In this document: positions 46,604-58,096 of the stretch, in pieces
Position numbering within the stretch: position 1 is the stretch's first letter
Layout: every line of letters begins with the position of its first letter
Assembly (NCBI GenBank): GCA_902577575.1
Contig: CACGZQ010000004.1
Span: 1 to 64,000, forward strand
Length of the DNA stretch: 64,000 bases
DNA from: an uncultured Pelagibacteraceae bacterium
GTDB lineage: Bacteria > Pseudomonadota > Alphaproteobacteria > Pelagibacterales > Pelagibacteraceae
Direction of reading: 5' to 3'
The notes under the pieces: generated by a model
Told to the model about the DNA's origin: nothing
Seen by the model: the letters and a program-made list of their open reading frames with translations, nothing else
Database searches by the model: none
Made by a program: the position numbers and the translations under genes

Positions 46604-49252
46604 ATGGAATTTAAAAAATACAATCACACTAAAGAAGAGAAAAAAATCTCTGATTTTTGGATTAAAAAAGGTTTATTCAAACCAAAAAAAGGTAAATCAA
46701 ATAAAAAATTTTCTATAGTAATTCCTCCACCTAATGTAACTGGCAGATTACATATGGGACATGCTCTAAACAATAGTCTCCAAGATGTTTTGGTTAGATT
46801 TAATAGAATGAAAGGACTAGAAACCCTGTGGCAGCCAGGAACAGACCATGCCGGTATTGCAACACAAGCAGTTGTTGAAAACAACCTTTTAAAAGAAGGA
46901 ATTAAAAAAAATGATTTAGGAAGAGAAAAATTTATTAAAAAAATATGGGATTGGAAAGAGGAGTCTGGTGGAATAATTTTAGATCAACTTAAGAAACTAG
47001 GTTGTTCGTGTGATTGGTCAAGAACCAGGTTCACCATGGACAAGGATCTGTCTAAGGCTGTAATTAAAGTTTTTGTTGATCTTTATAAAAAAAAACTAAT
47101 TTACAAGGACAAAAAATTAGTCAACTGGGATACTAAACTTCAAACTGCAATTTCTGACCTGGAGGTAAATCAAAAAGATGTTCAATCTCAATTATATTAC
47201 ATTGATTATACGATAGAGAACTCAGATCAAAAAATCACTATCGCCACTACCAGACCAGAAACAATGATGGGAGATACCGCGGTTGCTGTAAATCCAAAGG
47301 ATAAAAGATATGTAAATTTAGTTGGAAAAAATGTTCTTATTCCAATTGTTAATAGGATTGTCAAAATTATTTCTGACAATTACGCTGACCCAGAACAAGG
47401 TTCAGGAGCCGTAAAAATTACTCCAGCACATGATTTCAATGACTATGAGGTAGGTAAGAGAAATAAATTGGAAATAATAAACATTTTTGAAGAGAATGGG
47501 AAAATAAACAAAAATGGGATTAAAGAGTTTCATGGTCTAGACAGATTTGAAGCAAGAAAACTTATAATTAAAAAATTAAAGGACATAGGCTCTCTTGTAA
47601 AAATTGAAAATATTAAAAATAAAGTTCCATATGGAGATAGATCAAACACTATAATTGAACCTTTCTTAACAGAGCAATGGTTTGTTGATGCAAAAAAATT
47701 GTCCAAAAAACCAATTAAGATAGTTAAAGAGGGCAAAACTACTTTTTTTCCAAGCAATTGGTCAAAAACATTTTTTCAATGGATGAATGATATTGAGCCT
47801 TGGTGTATATCTCGACAAATTTGGTGGGGTCATAGAATACCTGCTTGGTATGATGAAAATGGAAATATTTTCGTTGCTGAAAATGAAAAAAATGCAGTAA
47901 AGCTAGCAAAGAAAAAAAATAGAAATAAACAATTTAAGTTAAGACAGGAAACAGATGTCTTAGACACCTGGTTTTCATCAGCTCTATGGCCTTTCGCAAC
48001 TCTTGGATGGCCAAATAAAACTAAAGAACTTAACAAATTTTACCCAACTTCAGTTCTTGTTACTGGTTTTGATATAATTTTCTTTTGGGTAGCAAGGATG
48101 TTGATGATGGGAAATCATTTCAGAAAAAATACACCTTTTCAAAAAGTATATGTTCATGCCTTAGTAAGAGATGAAAAGGGGCAAAAAATGTCAAAGTCAA
48201 AAGGTAATGTAATTGATCCATTAGATTTAATAAATGAATATGGAGCAGATAGTTTAAGGTTTACTTTAATTTCGATGGCCTCTCCAGGACGAGATGTAAA
48301 ATTATCAAAAGATAGAGTTACTGGAAATAGAAACTTTATAACAAAAATTTGGAGTGCAAATAATTTATTAAAACTTAATAATTGTAAATTAGATAAAAAG
48401 ATAGATTTTAACTCAATCAAACTTCCAATAAACCATTGGATTTACAATGAATTTATAAAAACACAAAATTTAATAACGAAAAATATTGAAATATTTAGGT
48501 TTGATGAAGCTGCTAGATATGCATATCAATTTGTTTGGCATTCTTATTGCGATTGGTATTTAGAGTTCTTAAAACCTATTCTAAATTCAAAAAATAAAAT
48601 TGAGATAAAAGAGGCTAAGGCCTTCTCTTCATTCATGATGGCAAATATTCTTAGAATTCTTCATCCGTTTATCCCTTTTTTCACTGAGAACTTGTGGTCT
48701 TTAAATTCTTATAAAAAGATTTTTAATGATTTTTTAATCAGTTCCAGTTGGCCAAATTTAAAGTTAATTAATAAATTTTGCAAAAATCAAAATGATATAA
48801 ATGATTTAATTGAAATAATTTCCAACATTAGATCTACTAAAGCAGAGTTAAAAATTACACCAAAATTATATTGTGACATATTTTTTGATAATAAATCAGG
48901 GAAATTAAAAAAATTGGTAAATAAAAATATAAATTTAGTAAAACAGGTTGGTAGAGTAAATAATGTCCTTACAACAAAGATAAGAGATAAAAATTCAATA
49001 GATATTTTGGTTCTTAAGGAAAAAATTTCATTAAATTTTAATGAGGATGTAAATTTAGGATCTCAAAAAGAGAGAATTTTGCAAAAAATCGAGACAATTA
49101 ATAAACAAATTAATATTTTAAATAATAAGCTCAAAAATAAGGCTTATGTGACAAAAGCACCTAAAGAAATAGTACAAAATGATAAAAATTTAGTTAAAGA
49201 ATTAACTATTGAAGATGGAAAATTAAGAAGTATTGTGTCTAGTATTAATTAA
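46604..49252 (+). CDS. valS: Valyl-tRNA synthetase
   Basis: PPPNVTGRLHMGHALN, WQPGTDHAGIATQ, TTRPETMMGDTAVAV, KMSKSKGNVIDPLD. Confidence 0.97.
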   Translation: MEFKKYNHTKEEKKISDFWIKKGLFKPKKGKSNKKFSIVIPPPNVTGRLHMGHALNNSLQDVLVRFNRMKGLETLWQPGTDHAGIATQAVVENNLLKEGIKKNDLGREKFIKKIWDWKEESGGIILDQLKKLGCSCDWSRTRFTMDKDLSKAVIKVFVDLYKKKLIYKDKKLVNWDTKLQTAISDLEVNQKDVQSQLYYIDYTIENSDQKITIATTRPETMMGDTAVAVNPKDKRYVNLVGKNVLIPIVNRIVKIISDNYADPEQGSGAVKITPAHDFNDYEVGKRNKLEIINIFEENGKINKNGIKEFHGLDRFEARKLIIKKLKDIGSLVKIENIKNKVPYGDRSNTIIEPFLTEQWFVDAKKLSKKPIKIVKEGKTTFFPSNWSKTFFQWMNDIEPWCISRQIWWGHRIPAWYDENGNIFVAENEKNAVKLAKKKNRNKQFKLRQETDVLDTWFSSALWPFATLGWPNKTKELNKFYPTSVLVTGFDIIFFWVARMLMMGNHFRKNTPFQKVYVHALVRDEKGQKMSKSKGNVIDPLDLINEYGADSLRFTLISMASPGRDVKLSKDRVTGNRNFITKIWSANNLLKLNNCKLDKKIDFNSIKLPINHWIYNEFIKTQNLITKNIEIFRFDEAARYAYQFVWHSYCDWYLEFLKPILNSKNKIEIKEAKAFSSFMMANILRILHPFIPFFTENLWSLNSYKKIFNDFLISSSWPNLKLINKFCKNQNDINDLIEIISNIRSTKAELKITPKLYCDIFFDNKSGKLKKLVNKNINLVKQVGRVNNVLTTKIRDKNSIDILVLKEKISLNFNEDVNLGSQKERILQKIETINKQINILNNKLKNKAYVTKAPKEIVQNDKNLVKELTIEDGKLRSIVSSIN

Positions 49253-50971
49253 ATGTCTAAAATTGATAAAAAAAAACTACCCAGCCGTCATACTTCTTTA
49301 GGTCCAGACAGAGCTCCACATAGATCTTTTTACTATGCAATGGGAGAAACCGAACAAGATGTGGCGAAGCCATTTGTAGGAGTAGTATCCACTTGGAACG
49401 AAGCTGCACCGTGCAATACAGCTTTAATGCGACAAGCTCAGTCAGTCAAAAAAGGGGTAAAACAATCTGGGGGTACGCCAAGAGAATTTTGTACGATAAC
49501 TGTAACAGATGGTATTGCCATGGGGCATGAAGGAATGAAATCATCATTAATTTCCAGAGAGGTCATAGCTGACTCGGCAGAACTGACAGTAAGAGGGCAT
49601 TGTTATGATGCTCTAGTTGGTATTGCTGGATGTGATAAATCACTACCAGGCTTGATGATGTCTATGTTGAGATTAAATGTACCTAGTGTATTTATTTACG
49701 GCGGATCAATTTTGCCAGGAAAATTTAAAGGTAAAGATGTAACAGTTGTAGATGTATTCGAAGCAGTAGGCAAACATTCTTCAGGTAAAATGTCCTCTGA
49801 AGAATTAAGAGAATTAGAATTAGTAGCTTGTCCAAGTGCTGGAGCTTGTGGAGGTCAATTTACAGCTAACACAATGGCGTGCGTATCAGAAGCGATAGGA
49901 TTAGCTTTACCTTATTCAGCTGGGACGCCAGCCCCATATCAGGAAAGAGATAAATATGCTTACGAAAGTGGTCAAGCTGTTATGAATTTATTAGAGAGAA
50001 AAATAAAACCAAGAGAAATAGTTACTAAAAAATCTCTAGAAAACGCAGCAACGATTGTGGCTGCAACCGGAGGCTCCACTAATGCAGCTCTTCATTTACC
50101 TGCACTAGCTAACGAGATAGGAGTAAAATTTGATTTAATGGACGTGGCAAAAATATTTAAAAAAACTCCCTATCTTGCTGATTTAAAACCTGGAGGAAAA
50201 TACGTTGCTAAAGATATGTGGGAAGCTGGCGGTGTTCCTATGTTATTAAAAACTTTATTTGATGGAGGTTATATTCATGGCGAATGTATGACAGTTACAG
50301 GTAAAACTATGAAAGAAAATTTAGCTAACATTAAGTTTAATATTAATCAAAAAGTTTTAAGAGAATATAATAATCCACTTTCTCCAGATGGGGGAGTTGT
50401 TGGACTAAAAGGTAATTTAGCTCCAGACGGAGCAATCGTAAAAATTGCAGGATTAAAAAAATTACAATTTACAGGTAAAGCTAGATGTTTTGATAATGAA
50501 GAAGATGCAATGAAAGCAGTACAGACAAAAAAATATAAGGACGGTGATGTAATAATAATCAGATACGAAGGTCCAAAAGGCGGACCAGGAATGAGGGAAA
50601 TGCTTTCAACAACTGGAGCTATTTATGGACAAGGTAAAGGCGAAAAAGTTGCACTTATAACTGATGGTAGGTTTTCAGGAGCTACTAGAGGTTTCTGTGT
50701 TGGTCACGTTGGCCCAGAAGCAGCAATGGGTGGTCCTATCGCACTTCTTAAAAATGGAGATGTAATTGATATAGATGCAAAAAAAGGATCAATTAATGTA
50801 AGGCTTACTAGCGCACAATTAAAAGCTAGAAGAAAAAAATGGAAAGAAAAAAAATCAAGTTTTGGATCGGGAACAATTTGGAAATATGCTCAAACAGTAG
50901 GACCAGCCTACCTTGGTGCTCCAACACATCCAGGTAAGAAAAAAGAAGTTAAAGAATATTCGAAAATTTAA
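49253..50971 (+). CDS. ilvD: Dihydroxy-acid dehydratase
   Basis: [76 protein letters not shown]. Confidence 0.96.
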   Translation: MSKIDKKKLPSRHTSLGPDRAPHRSFYYAMGETEQDVAKPFVGVVSTWNEAAPCNTALMRQAQSVKKGVKQSGGTPREFCTITVTDGIAMGHEGMKSSLISREVIADSAELTVRGHCYDALVGIAGCDKSLPGLMMSMLRLNVPSVFIYGGSILPGKFKGKDVTVVDVFEAVGKHSSGKMSSEELRELELVACPSAGACGGQFTANTMACVSEAIGLALPYSAGTPAPYQERDKYAYESGQAVMNLLERKIKPREIVTKKSLENAATIVAATGGSTNAALHLPALANEIGVKFDLMDVAKIFKKTPYLADLKPGGKYVAKDMWEAGGVPMLLKTLFDGGYIHGECMTVTGKTMKENLANIKFNINQKVLREYNNPLSPDGGVVGLKGNLAPDGAIVKIAGLKKLQFTGKARCFDNEEDAMKAVQTKKYKDGDVIIIRYEGPKGGPGMREMLSTTGAIYGQGKGEKVALITDGRFSGATRGFCVGHVGPEAAMGGPIALLKNGDVIDIDAKKGSINVRLTSAQLKARRKKWKEKKSSFGSGTIWKYAQTVGPAYLGAPTHPGKKKEVKEYSKI

Positions 50972-52173
50972 TGAAAATACGTCCAGTAATTTTATGTGGC
51001 GGTTCAGGCACAAGACTTTGGTCCAATAAAAAACATCATCAACCAAAGCAGTTTATTGATTTTGGAAATTGGACGTTATTCGGAAAAACTCTAGAGAGAA
51101 TAAAAAATTCTATTTTTGATTATCCAATAATAAGCACTAATAAAAAATATATAAGAGAAATTAAAAAGCATTTAAGATTTAAAGGTTTTAAAAAATATAA
51201 GATAATTCTTGAACCAGCAAAAAGAAATACTGCTCCTGCTATACTTAGTTCAGCATTAATAAAAGAAATACCTGAGAACCAACCCTTAATTTTCTTATCA
51301 TCAGATCATTTAATTGAGAAAACTAACTTTTTTAATAAGTCTATTAAAAAACATCAAAAATATTTGACAGATAAAAATATCTTTATATTTGGCATTAAGC
51401 CTTCTTACCCTTCATCTGATTTTGGTTATTTTTTATCAAATCGGGTTAAAAACAAATACAAGGTTTCAAAATTTATTGAAAAACCAAATTTAGAAAAAGC
51501 CAAAAAAATCATTAAAAAAAAAGCTTATTGGAATTCAGGAATGTTTTTCCTTACAAAAAAATCAGTAATTAATAACTTCAAGAAGTATCAAAACAAAAAC
51601 TTCAATTATTGTTTAAATTCTGTAAATAAATCAAAATTTAAAAATGATATTTATTATCTAAATAAAAATGATTTTTTAAAATGTAAGACAATTTCTTTTG
51701 ATTATGCAATATTAGAAAAATCAAAAGATATTAATGCTATAAATTTAAATATACCTTGGACTGATCTAGGTAGTTGGAAAGAAATTTGTAAAATTTATGA
51801 TAAATTAAAGTCTAAATATCAAAAAAAGAAAAATATTTTTTACAGACCATGGGGCAGGTATACAAATTTGTATAACGGTAAAAATTTTTTAATTAAAGAA
51901 CTTTATGTAAAACCTAAAGGAGTTTTAAGTCTTCAAAAGCATTTTCATCGTTCTGAACATTGGGTTGTGACTCAAGGAACTCCAAAAATAACTCTTAATA
52001 GAAAAAAGTTTTTTTTAAAAACTAATGAAGCTATTTTTATACCAGTTAAATCTATTCACAGAATAGAAAATCCATATAAAAAACCGGTAAAAATAATTGA
52101 AGCTCAACTAGGGTCAATTTTAAAAGAAACTGATATAGTTAGATATCAAGATATTTACGGTAGAGTTAAATAA
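50971..52173 (+). CDS. manC: Mannose-1-phosphate guanylyltransferase / mannose-6-phosphate isomerase type
   Basis: VILCGGSGTRLWS...PKQF, FLSSDHLI, C-terminal cupin RPWGRYTNL...LSLQKHFHRSEHWVVTQG. Confidence 0.88.
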   Translation: MKIRPVILCGGSGTRLWSNKKHHQPKQFIDFGNWTLFGKTLERIKNSIFDYPIISTNKKYIREIKKHLRFKGFKKYKIILEPAKRNTAPAILSSALIKEIPENQPLIFLSSDHLIEKTNFFNKSIKKHQKYLTDKNIFIFGIKPSYPSSDFGYFLSNRVKNKYKVSKFIEKPNLEKAKKIIKKKAYWNSGMFFLTKKSVINNFKKYQNKNFNYCLNSVNKSKFKNDIYYLNKNDFLKCKTISFDYAILEKSKDINAINLNIPWTDLGSWKEICKIYDKLKSKYQKKKNIFYRPWGRYTNLYNGKNFLIKELYVKPKGVLSLQKHFHRSEHWVVTQGTPKITLNRKKFFLKTNEAIFIPVKSIHRIENPYKKPVKIIEAQLGSILKETDIVRYQDIYGRVK

Positions 52174-52942
52174 TTTCAAGTTCGATTGGCGTATGATCAG
52201 ATGGTTTTTCTTTGGATCTTGGTTTTTTATTTATATTAATTGATTTGATATTATCGATTAAACTGTTTGAAAGTAAAAAATGATCTATCCTCATACCATA
52301 ATTTTTTTGCCAGGAACCTGCAAAGTAGTCCCAAAAGGTATACTCTTGTTTTGTTTTATTTAGAGATCTATAAACATCTTTAAAACCTAAATTAATTAAT
52401 TCTCTATATTTTTTTCTTATTTCCAACCTACCTAAAGCATCGTTTTCATATCTTTTAAAATCATAAACATCAATTTCTTCAGGAATAATATTAAAATCTC
52501 CAGCGATAAGGATATTTGAGTTTTTCTGAATTTTCTTTTTAACATTTGAGATAAATATTTTTAACCACTCTTTTTTATATTCATATTTTTCTGTATCTAC
52601 AGGATTTCCATTTGGAACATAAATATTTATAAGTTCTATCTTTTTTTTTTTAAATTTCAATTCAGCAGTAATAATTCTAGATTGTTTTAAATCATCTTTA
52701 ATAAAGCTATTATTAATTTTCTCTAATTTTTGTTTAGAAATAATAGCTACACCATTGTAACTTTTTTGACCAAAAACGTAAGAATTATATCCAATATTTT
52801 TAAAATCTTCGTAAGGAAAACTAATTTCTTGAGTCTTAATTTCTTGTAGCAACAAAATATCAGGATTTGATTGTTTGATATAATCAACAATATTGGTAAT
52901 TCTTGCTCTAACTGAATTCACATTCCATGAAATTATTTTCAT
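52166..52942 (-). CDS. xth: Exodeoxyribonuclease III (start revised to internal Met)
   Basis: MKIISWNVNSVRARI, LLQEIKTQE, YNGVAII, GDFNIIPEEIDV, RIDHFLLS, KPSDHTPIE. Confidence 0.92.
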   Translation of the reverse strand: MKIISWNVNSVRARITNIVDYIKQSNPDILLLQEIKTQEISFPYEDFKNIGYNSYVFGQKSYNGVAIISKQKLEKINNSFIKDDLKQSRIITAELKFKKKKIELINIYVPNGNPVDTEKYEYKKEWLKIFISNVKKKIQKNSNILIAGDFNIIPEEIDVYDFKRYENDALGRLEIRKKYRELINLGFKDVYRSLNKTKQEYTFWDYFAGSWQKNYGMRIDHFLLSNSLIDNIKSININKKPRSKEKPSDHTPIELEII

Positions 52943-53256
52943 CAAACCGAGAAAGATAAACCGCAACCACATGAAGCCGAAGCTTTAGGGTTATTTATAG
53001 AAAAAGACTCACCAATCATCTCCTTTTTAAAATCTACAGTGGAACCTGCAATTATTTCGAGAGATTGTTTATCGATAACAGCTTTATTAAATAGCACATC
53101 ATCCTTTTCTATTTTATCATCAAAAGTAAAATTATATTTAAAACCAGAACACCCACCACCTTGAACAGCAATTCTGAAATATTTTTTCCCATCTCTTTTG
53201 GTGATTTTGTCTATCTGGTTATTTGCTCTATCTGTAAATTCTAATTTTTTTTCCAT
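52942..53256 (-). CDS. erpA: HesB/IscA/ErpA-type iron-sulfur cluster insertion protein
   Basis: VQGGGCSGFKYNFTFD and C-terminal SASCGCGLSFSV. Confidence 0.88.
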   Translation of the reverse strand: MEKKLEFTDRANNQIDKITKRDGKKYFRIAVQGGGCSGFKYNFTFDDKIEKDDVLFNKAVIDKQSLEIIAGSTVDFKKEMIGESFSINNPKASASCGCGLSFSV

Positions 53257-53287
53257 AATTATTTAGTATATAATCTATATAATAAGC

Positions 53288-54427
53288 ATGCAAAAAAATT
53301 CAATCCAAACTTTATCCAAATTAGCAGTTCCTCTTAGGTCTAAGGGTAGGTTTTTTAAAGAAAAAAAAACCAGTTTGAGATCAGACTTTCAAAGGGATAG
53401 AGATAGAATAATTCATTCGACTGCTTTTCGAAGACTTAAACATAAAACTCAGGTTTTTGTTAATACAACGGGAGATCATTTTCGAACAAGAATTACTCAC
53501 TCTTTAGAAGTTGCTCAAATAGCAAGAACTTTATGTAAATTTTTCAATTTAAATGAGGATTTGTGTGAAACATTAAGTTTAGCTCATGACTTGGGGCATA
53601 CACCATTTGGACATGCAGGCGAAGATGCCCTTAATGAATGTATGAAAAAATTTGGAGGTTTTGATCATAACATACAGACCATTAGAATAGCTTTGTTTCT
53701 TGAGAATAGATATTATGAATTTAAAGGTCTAAATTTAACTTTAGAAACTATTGATGGTTTATTAAAACATAATGGGCCTATAAAAAAGTTAAAAAAGTAT
53801 AATAGTATTATAGGTAAAAATTATTTTACGAACAAAATTAATTTTTCTAGCTATCCTTCGCTAGAAGCACAAATAGCCTCAATATCTGATGATATAGCCT
53901 ATAATAGCCACGACTTGGAAGATGGATTAAAATCAAATTTATTTAAACTTAAAGATTTAGAAAAGATACCAATTTTAAAAAATATTATATTTAGGCATAC
54001 AAAAAGAAAAAATAACTATTCAATGGATTTAATTATTAGACAAATTATTAGAGAGATAATTAATGAAATGGTAAAAGATGTTATAAAAACAACTAAATAT
54101 AATATTAAAAAATATCATTTAAATAATTTGAATAAAGTTTACAGAGCTCATTATCCAATAGTAAATTTTTCAAAACAAATGAATAAATTTGATAAAAAGA
54201 TTAAATACTTTTTAAGACAAAAAATGTATTATAACAAAAAAGTTAAAAAAAATACTAATCAAGGTAAAAAAATTATTAAAAAATTATTTTCAGCCATACA
54301 AAGAAATCCATCAAAATACATAAATGTTAGTAAGTACGATAAATCGAATATTGCTAGATCTATTTGTGATTTTATAGCTGGCATGACAGATAGATATGCA
54401 ATAAATCTATATAATAAGATTAAATGA
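53288..54427 (+). CDS. dgt: Deoxyguanosinetriphosphate triphosphohydrolase-like protein
   Basis: RDRDRIIHSTAFRRLKHKTQVF, THSLEVAQIART, LAHDLGHTPFGHAGEDAL, SISDDIAYNSHDLEDG. Confidence 0.93.
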   Translation: MQKNSIQTLSKLAVPLRSKGRFFKEKKTSLRSDFQRDRDRIIHSTAFRRLKHKTQVFVNTTGDHFRTRITHSLEVAQIARTLCKFFNLNEDLCETLSLAHDLGHTPFGHAGEDALNECMKKFGGFDHNIQTIRIALFLENRYYEFKGLNLTLETIDGLLKHNGPIKKLKKYNSIIGKNYFTNKINFSSYPSLEAQIASISDDIAYNSHDLEDGLKSNLFKLKDLEKIPILKNIIFRHTKRKNNYSMDLIIRQIIREIINEMVKDVIKTTKYNIKKYHLNNLNKVYRAHYPIVNFSKQMNKFDKKIKYFLRQKMYYNKKVKKNTNQGKKIIKKLFSAIQRNPSKYINVSKYDKSNIARSICDFIAGMTDRYAINLYNKIK

Positions 54428-56148
54428 ATATATTTGAATACTATTTACTTAAAATAAATGAAATTATCTTAGATAATAAATCAAATTTAAACCTGACGCA
54501 TTTAGAAGATTTAAAAAATGTCAATTTAGAAGTGCCTCCCGAACATATTAATTTTGACTTATCTTCAAACATTTGTTTGGTTTTATCTAAAGCAAATAAA
54601 ATTAATCCAAATCAATTAGCTAATAAAATAAAGACATTATTATTAAAAAATATAAAGCATTTTGAAATGGTAGAGGTAGCAGGCCCTGGTTTTTTAAATA
54701 TAAAGTTGTCTGTTGAGGGACTAGCAAAGAATATTAATGAGATTTTTAAAAACAAAGAAAGTTATGGATCAAAAAAATCTAATGAAATTTATAATGTTGA
54801 ATTTGTATCTGCTAACCCAACAGGACCAATGCATGTTGGTCATTGTAGAGGGGCAGTTTTTGGTGATGTGATATCAAATTTACTTTTGTTCAATGGGAAC
54901 AAAGTAGTCAAGGAGTACTACATTAATGATTATGGCAATCAAATTAAAAACTTTGTTAAATCTGTTTTTTTAAGAATTAGAGAAATAAAATTTAAAGAAA
55001 AATTTATTTATAAAGAAGATTTATATCCTGGTGAATATGTAAAAGAAATTGCATTAGATATAATCAAAGATAATAAAGGATTAGATTTTGACAATTTTAA
55101 AAAGTGTTTTGATAGATTAAAAAAACTTTCTTTAGATGGGTCAATGAAATTAATCAAAGATGATTTAAAAAAATTAGGTATAATTCATGACAATTTTTTC
55201 TCGGAAACTCAATTAATAAAAAAAAATCTTGTTAACGAAACAGTTAAAAAGCTTCAAGATAGAAATTATGTTGAAGAAGGATTTCTTGATCCCCCCAAGC
55301 GAGAATCATCTAAAGATTGGAAAAAAATAAAAAGACTTATTTTTAAATCTACAAAATTTGGAGATGATAATGATAGAGCATTACAAAAAAACGATGGTTC
55401 TTGGACATATTTTGCAAATGATGTTGCTTATCACTCTGACAAGATAAGTAGAAAATTTAATAAACTTATAAATATTTTGGGAGCAGACCATACTGGTTAT
55501 ATAAAAAGAATTTCAGCCGCGGTTTCAGCTTTATCAAATAATAAAGTCAAGCTTGAATGTAAGGTTTGCCAATTAGTTAAATTATATAAAAAAGGACAAC
55601 CATTTAAAATGTCCAAAAGAGCTGGAGAATTTATAACAGTTCAAGATTTATTGAATGAAGTAAATAAAGACTCAATTAGGTTTATGATGCTAAATAGAAG
55701 TAACGATGTGGAGTTAGATTTTGATTTTGATAAAGTTAAAGAGAAGACCAAAGATAATCCTGTTTACTATGTACAATATGCTTATGCAAGAATTAATTCT
55801 ATTACTAGAACTCTTAAAAAAAGTTTGAATGATAATATTTCAATAACAAATAAATCTTTTTCACCTAATGAGTACGAAGAAAAAATTATTAGAAAAGTTT
55901 TTGAATGGCCAAAAATTATAGAGTCTGCCTCATTTAAATTTGAACCACACAAAATCCCTTTTTATTTATATGAGCTATCGACTTTATTTCATTCCTATTG
56001 GAGCAAAGGTAATGAAGATGATAGATTTAAATTTATTGAAAATGGTAAAGTGAAAAGAGAAGAAGTCCTAATATTTCTATATTTAGTATCAATAGTAATT
56101 AGAAATGGGATGAAAATATTAGGGGTTTCACTTCCTGAAAAAATGTAA
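54424..56148 (+). CDS. argS: Arginyl-tRNA synthetase
   Basis: VEFVSANPTGPMHVGHCRGAVFGDV, YFANDVAYH, LGADHTGYIKR, KMSKRAGEFITVQDLL. Confidence 0.95.
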   Translation: MNIFEYYLLKINEIILDNKSNLNLTHLEDLKNVNLEVPPEHINFDLSSNICLVLSKANKINPNQLANKIKTLLLKNIKHFEMVEVAGPGFLNIKLSVEGLAKNINEIFKNKESYGSKKSNEIYNVEFVSANPTGPMHVGHCRGAVFGDVISNLLLFNGNKVVKEYYINDYGNQIKNFVKSVFLRIREIKFKEKFIYKEDLYPGEYVKEIALDIIKDNKGLDFDNFKKCFDRLKKLSLDGSMKLIKDDLKKLGIIHDNFFSETQLIKKNLVNETVKKLQDRNYVEEGFLDPPKRESSKDWKKIKRLIFKSTKFGDDNDRALQKNDGSWTYFANDVAYHSDKISRKFNKLINILGADHTGYIKRISAAVSALSNNKVKLECKVCQLVKLYKKGQPFKMSKRAGEFITVQDLLNEVNKDSIRFMMLNRSNDVELDFDFDKVKEKTKDNPVYYVQYAYARINSITRTLKKSLNDNISITNKSFSPNEYEEKIIRKVFEWPKIIESASFKFEPHKIPFYLYELSTLFHSYWSKGNEDDRFKFIENGKVKREEVLIFLYLVSIVIRNGMKILGVSLPEKM

Positions 56149-56414
56149 TGTATAAAGTTTTTAATTTTCTATTATTTACTTTGATTATCATTTTTGTATT
56201 GAGTGTTTTTAAATATTATACATCTAGTAAAAATATAGTCAGTAAAGATTATAACCGATCAAACGTTGATCAAATATTAAAAGAAAAAATATCAAACTTA
56301 CCTGTTTTGAATAATGATACTAATAACGTTATAGTATTTAATGATTCTTTCGAAAATGAAATGAATGAAGGTAAAAAAAAAAGAAGTTTTTGGGAACTAT
56401 TAAAATCTAAATGA
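56148..56414 (+). CDS. Small membrane-anchored hypothetical protein (argS-nagZ interval)
   Basis: 88 aa, N-terminal TM, overlaps argS and nagZ. Confidence 0.55.
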   Translation: MYKVFNFLLFTLIIIFVLSVFKYYTSSKNIVSKDYNRSNVDQILKEKISNLPVLNNDTNNVIVFNDSFENEMNEGKKKRSFWELLKSK

Positions 56415-57355
56415 AAACTAAAGCATTGATTATAAGCATTAAAAGTACTGAATTATCTAAATCAGAAATAAATATTATAACCAAGGGAAAACCGTGGGGA
56501 GTCATCTTATTTAAAAGAAATTTAAAATCTTACAATCAAATTAAAAATCTCACATTTAAAATTAAATCTTTAACAAAGAATAAAAATTTTCCTATCATTA
56601 TTGATGAAGAAGGAAAAAGTGTTTCAAGGCTTCTAAATATAATAAATCACGATGTCTCAGCTAATTTTTTTGGAAAGCTGTATATTAAAAATAAATCATT
56701 TTGTTTTAAGATTTATAACCATTATATTAATTCTTTGTCGAAAATTTTAAAAGATCTAGGTTTTAATATTAACACCATACCTGTTTTAGACGTATTAAGA
56801 TTTAATACAAATATGATTATAGGAAATAGAAGTTTTTCTAAAAGTAAAAAAATTGTAAACGAACTTGGATTTCTAACTATTGAGTATTTAAAACAAAATA
56901 AAATTGCTGGAGTAATAAAACATATACCAGGACACGGAGCTGCAGTTAGTGATAGTCATAAAAAAATGCCAATAGTTTCTTTGAGTTTAAAAAAACTAAA
57001 TCATCTAGATTTTTATGCATTCAAGTCCTTGAACTCTCAATTTGCAATGACTGCACACATTCTCTATAAAAAGATTGACAAAAAAAATGTTGCCACTTTT
57101 TCAAAAAAGATTATTAGAGAGGTCATAAGAAAAAGTATAGGCTTCAAAGGTATTTTAATCTCTGACGATATATCAATGAAAGCTTTAAAATACGATTTAA
57201 TCACTAACGCAAAAAAGTCTCTGGATGCAGGTTGCAATTTAGTGCTCTATTGTTCTGGAAAAACTACTGATAACCTTAAATTGATAAAATCACTGCCCTA
57301 TATTGATAAATTTACAGCAAAAAAAACATCAGAATTTTTTAAATTTTTAGGGTAA
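56411..57355 (+). CDS. nagZ: Beta-N-acetylhexosaminidase (GH3)
   Basis: VIKHIPGHGAAVSDSH, GILISDDISMKAL, NRSFSKS. Confidence 0.85.
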   Translation: MKTKALIISIKSTELSKSEINIITKGKPWGVILFKRNLKSYNQIKNLTFKIKSLTKNKNFPIIIDEEGKSVSRLLNIINHDVSANFFGKLYIKNKSFCFKIYNHYINSLSKILKDLGFNINTIPVLDVLRFNTNMIIGNRSFSKSKKIVNELGFLTIEYLKQNKIAGVIKHIPGHGAAVSDSHKKMPIVSLSLKKLNHLDFYAFKSLNSQFAMTAHILYKKIDKKNVATFSKKIIREVIRKSIGFKGILISDDISMKALKYDLITNAKKSLDAGCNLVLYCSGKTTDNLKLIKSLPYIDKFTAKKTSEFFKFLG

Positions 57356-57363
57356 AATTAATA

Positions 57364-58095
57364 ATGGAATCAAACAGAGTAAATCAAATTTCAATTGATA
57401 TACCTAATTATAATGGTCCTTTAGAAGTGCTTTTAGATTTAGCTAAAACCCAAAAAGTAGATTTAGCAGAAATTTCTATTACAATGTTAGCTGACGAATT
57501 TTTAGAATTTATTAAAAATAAAGATTTAGATTTAGAGATAGCCACCGAATTTTTACTTATGGCGACTTGGCTTGCTTATTTAAAATCTAAATTACTGTTG
57601 CCAGAAGATGAAGATGATGATTTTAAAGCATTACAAGTTGCTGAAAAACTTAAATTGCAGTTAAAAAAACTTGAATTAATTAGAATTTTATCAGATCAGA
57701 TGTTGCAAAAAAAAAGATTAGGAGTTCATATTTTTTCAAGAGGTATGAAAGGAGGCATTAGATCTATTAATACTCCTGTATACGACATTTCTCTTTATGA
57801 ACTTCTCAAAACCTACTCAACTATTCAAACGCAGAAAACTTTTCAAAATATTAGTATACCGAAGTTACCTGTTTTAACTACTGAAGAAGGCATCAGACTA
57901 ATTAAAGATAATCTAAATAATATGAATAATTGGAAAAATTTAATGGAATTAATACCAAAATTTTATTTGGAAAATAAAATGAAAAGAACAGGTATATCTG
58001 GAATTTTTTCCGCTAGCTTAGAATTAGCGAAAGAGGGTGTTGTTTCAGTTTCACAAGAAAAGATATTCGAGAAACTAATGATAAAAAAAACTTAG
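57364..58095 (+). CDS. scpA: Segregation and condensation protein A
   Basis: YNGPLEVLLDLAKTQKVDLAEISITMLADEFLEFI, LLMATWLAYLKSKLLLP. Confidence 0.93.
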   Translation: MESNRVNQISIDIPNYNGPLEVLLDLAKTQKVDLAEISITMLADEFLEFIKNKDLDLEIATEFLLMATWLAYLKSKLLLPEDEDDDFKALQVAEKLKLQLKKLELIRILSDQMLQKKRLGVHIFSRGMKGGIRSINTPVYDISLYELLKTYSTIQTQKTFQNISIPKLPVLTTEEGIRLIKDNLNNMNNWKNLMELIPKFYLENKMKRTGISGIFSASLELAKEGVVSVSQEKIFEKLMIKKT

Positions 58096-58096
58096 A

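Noticed and set aside
46624-48420. Four minus-strand ORFs of 68-88 aa inside valS
   Set aside because: All antisense to unambiguous valS domains
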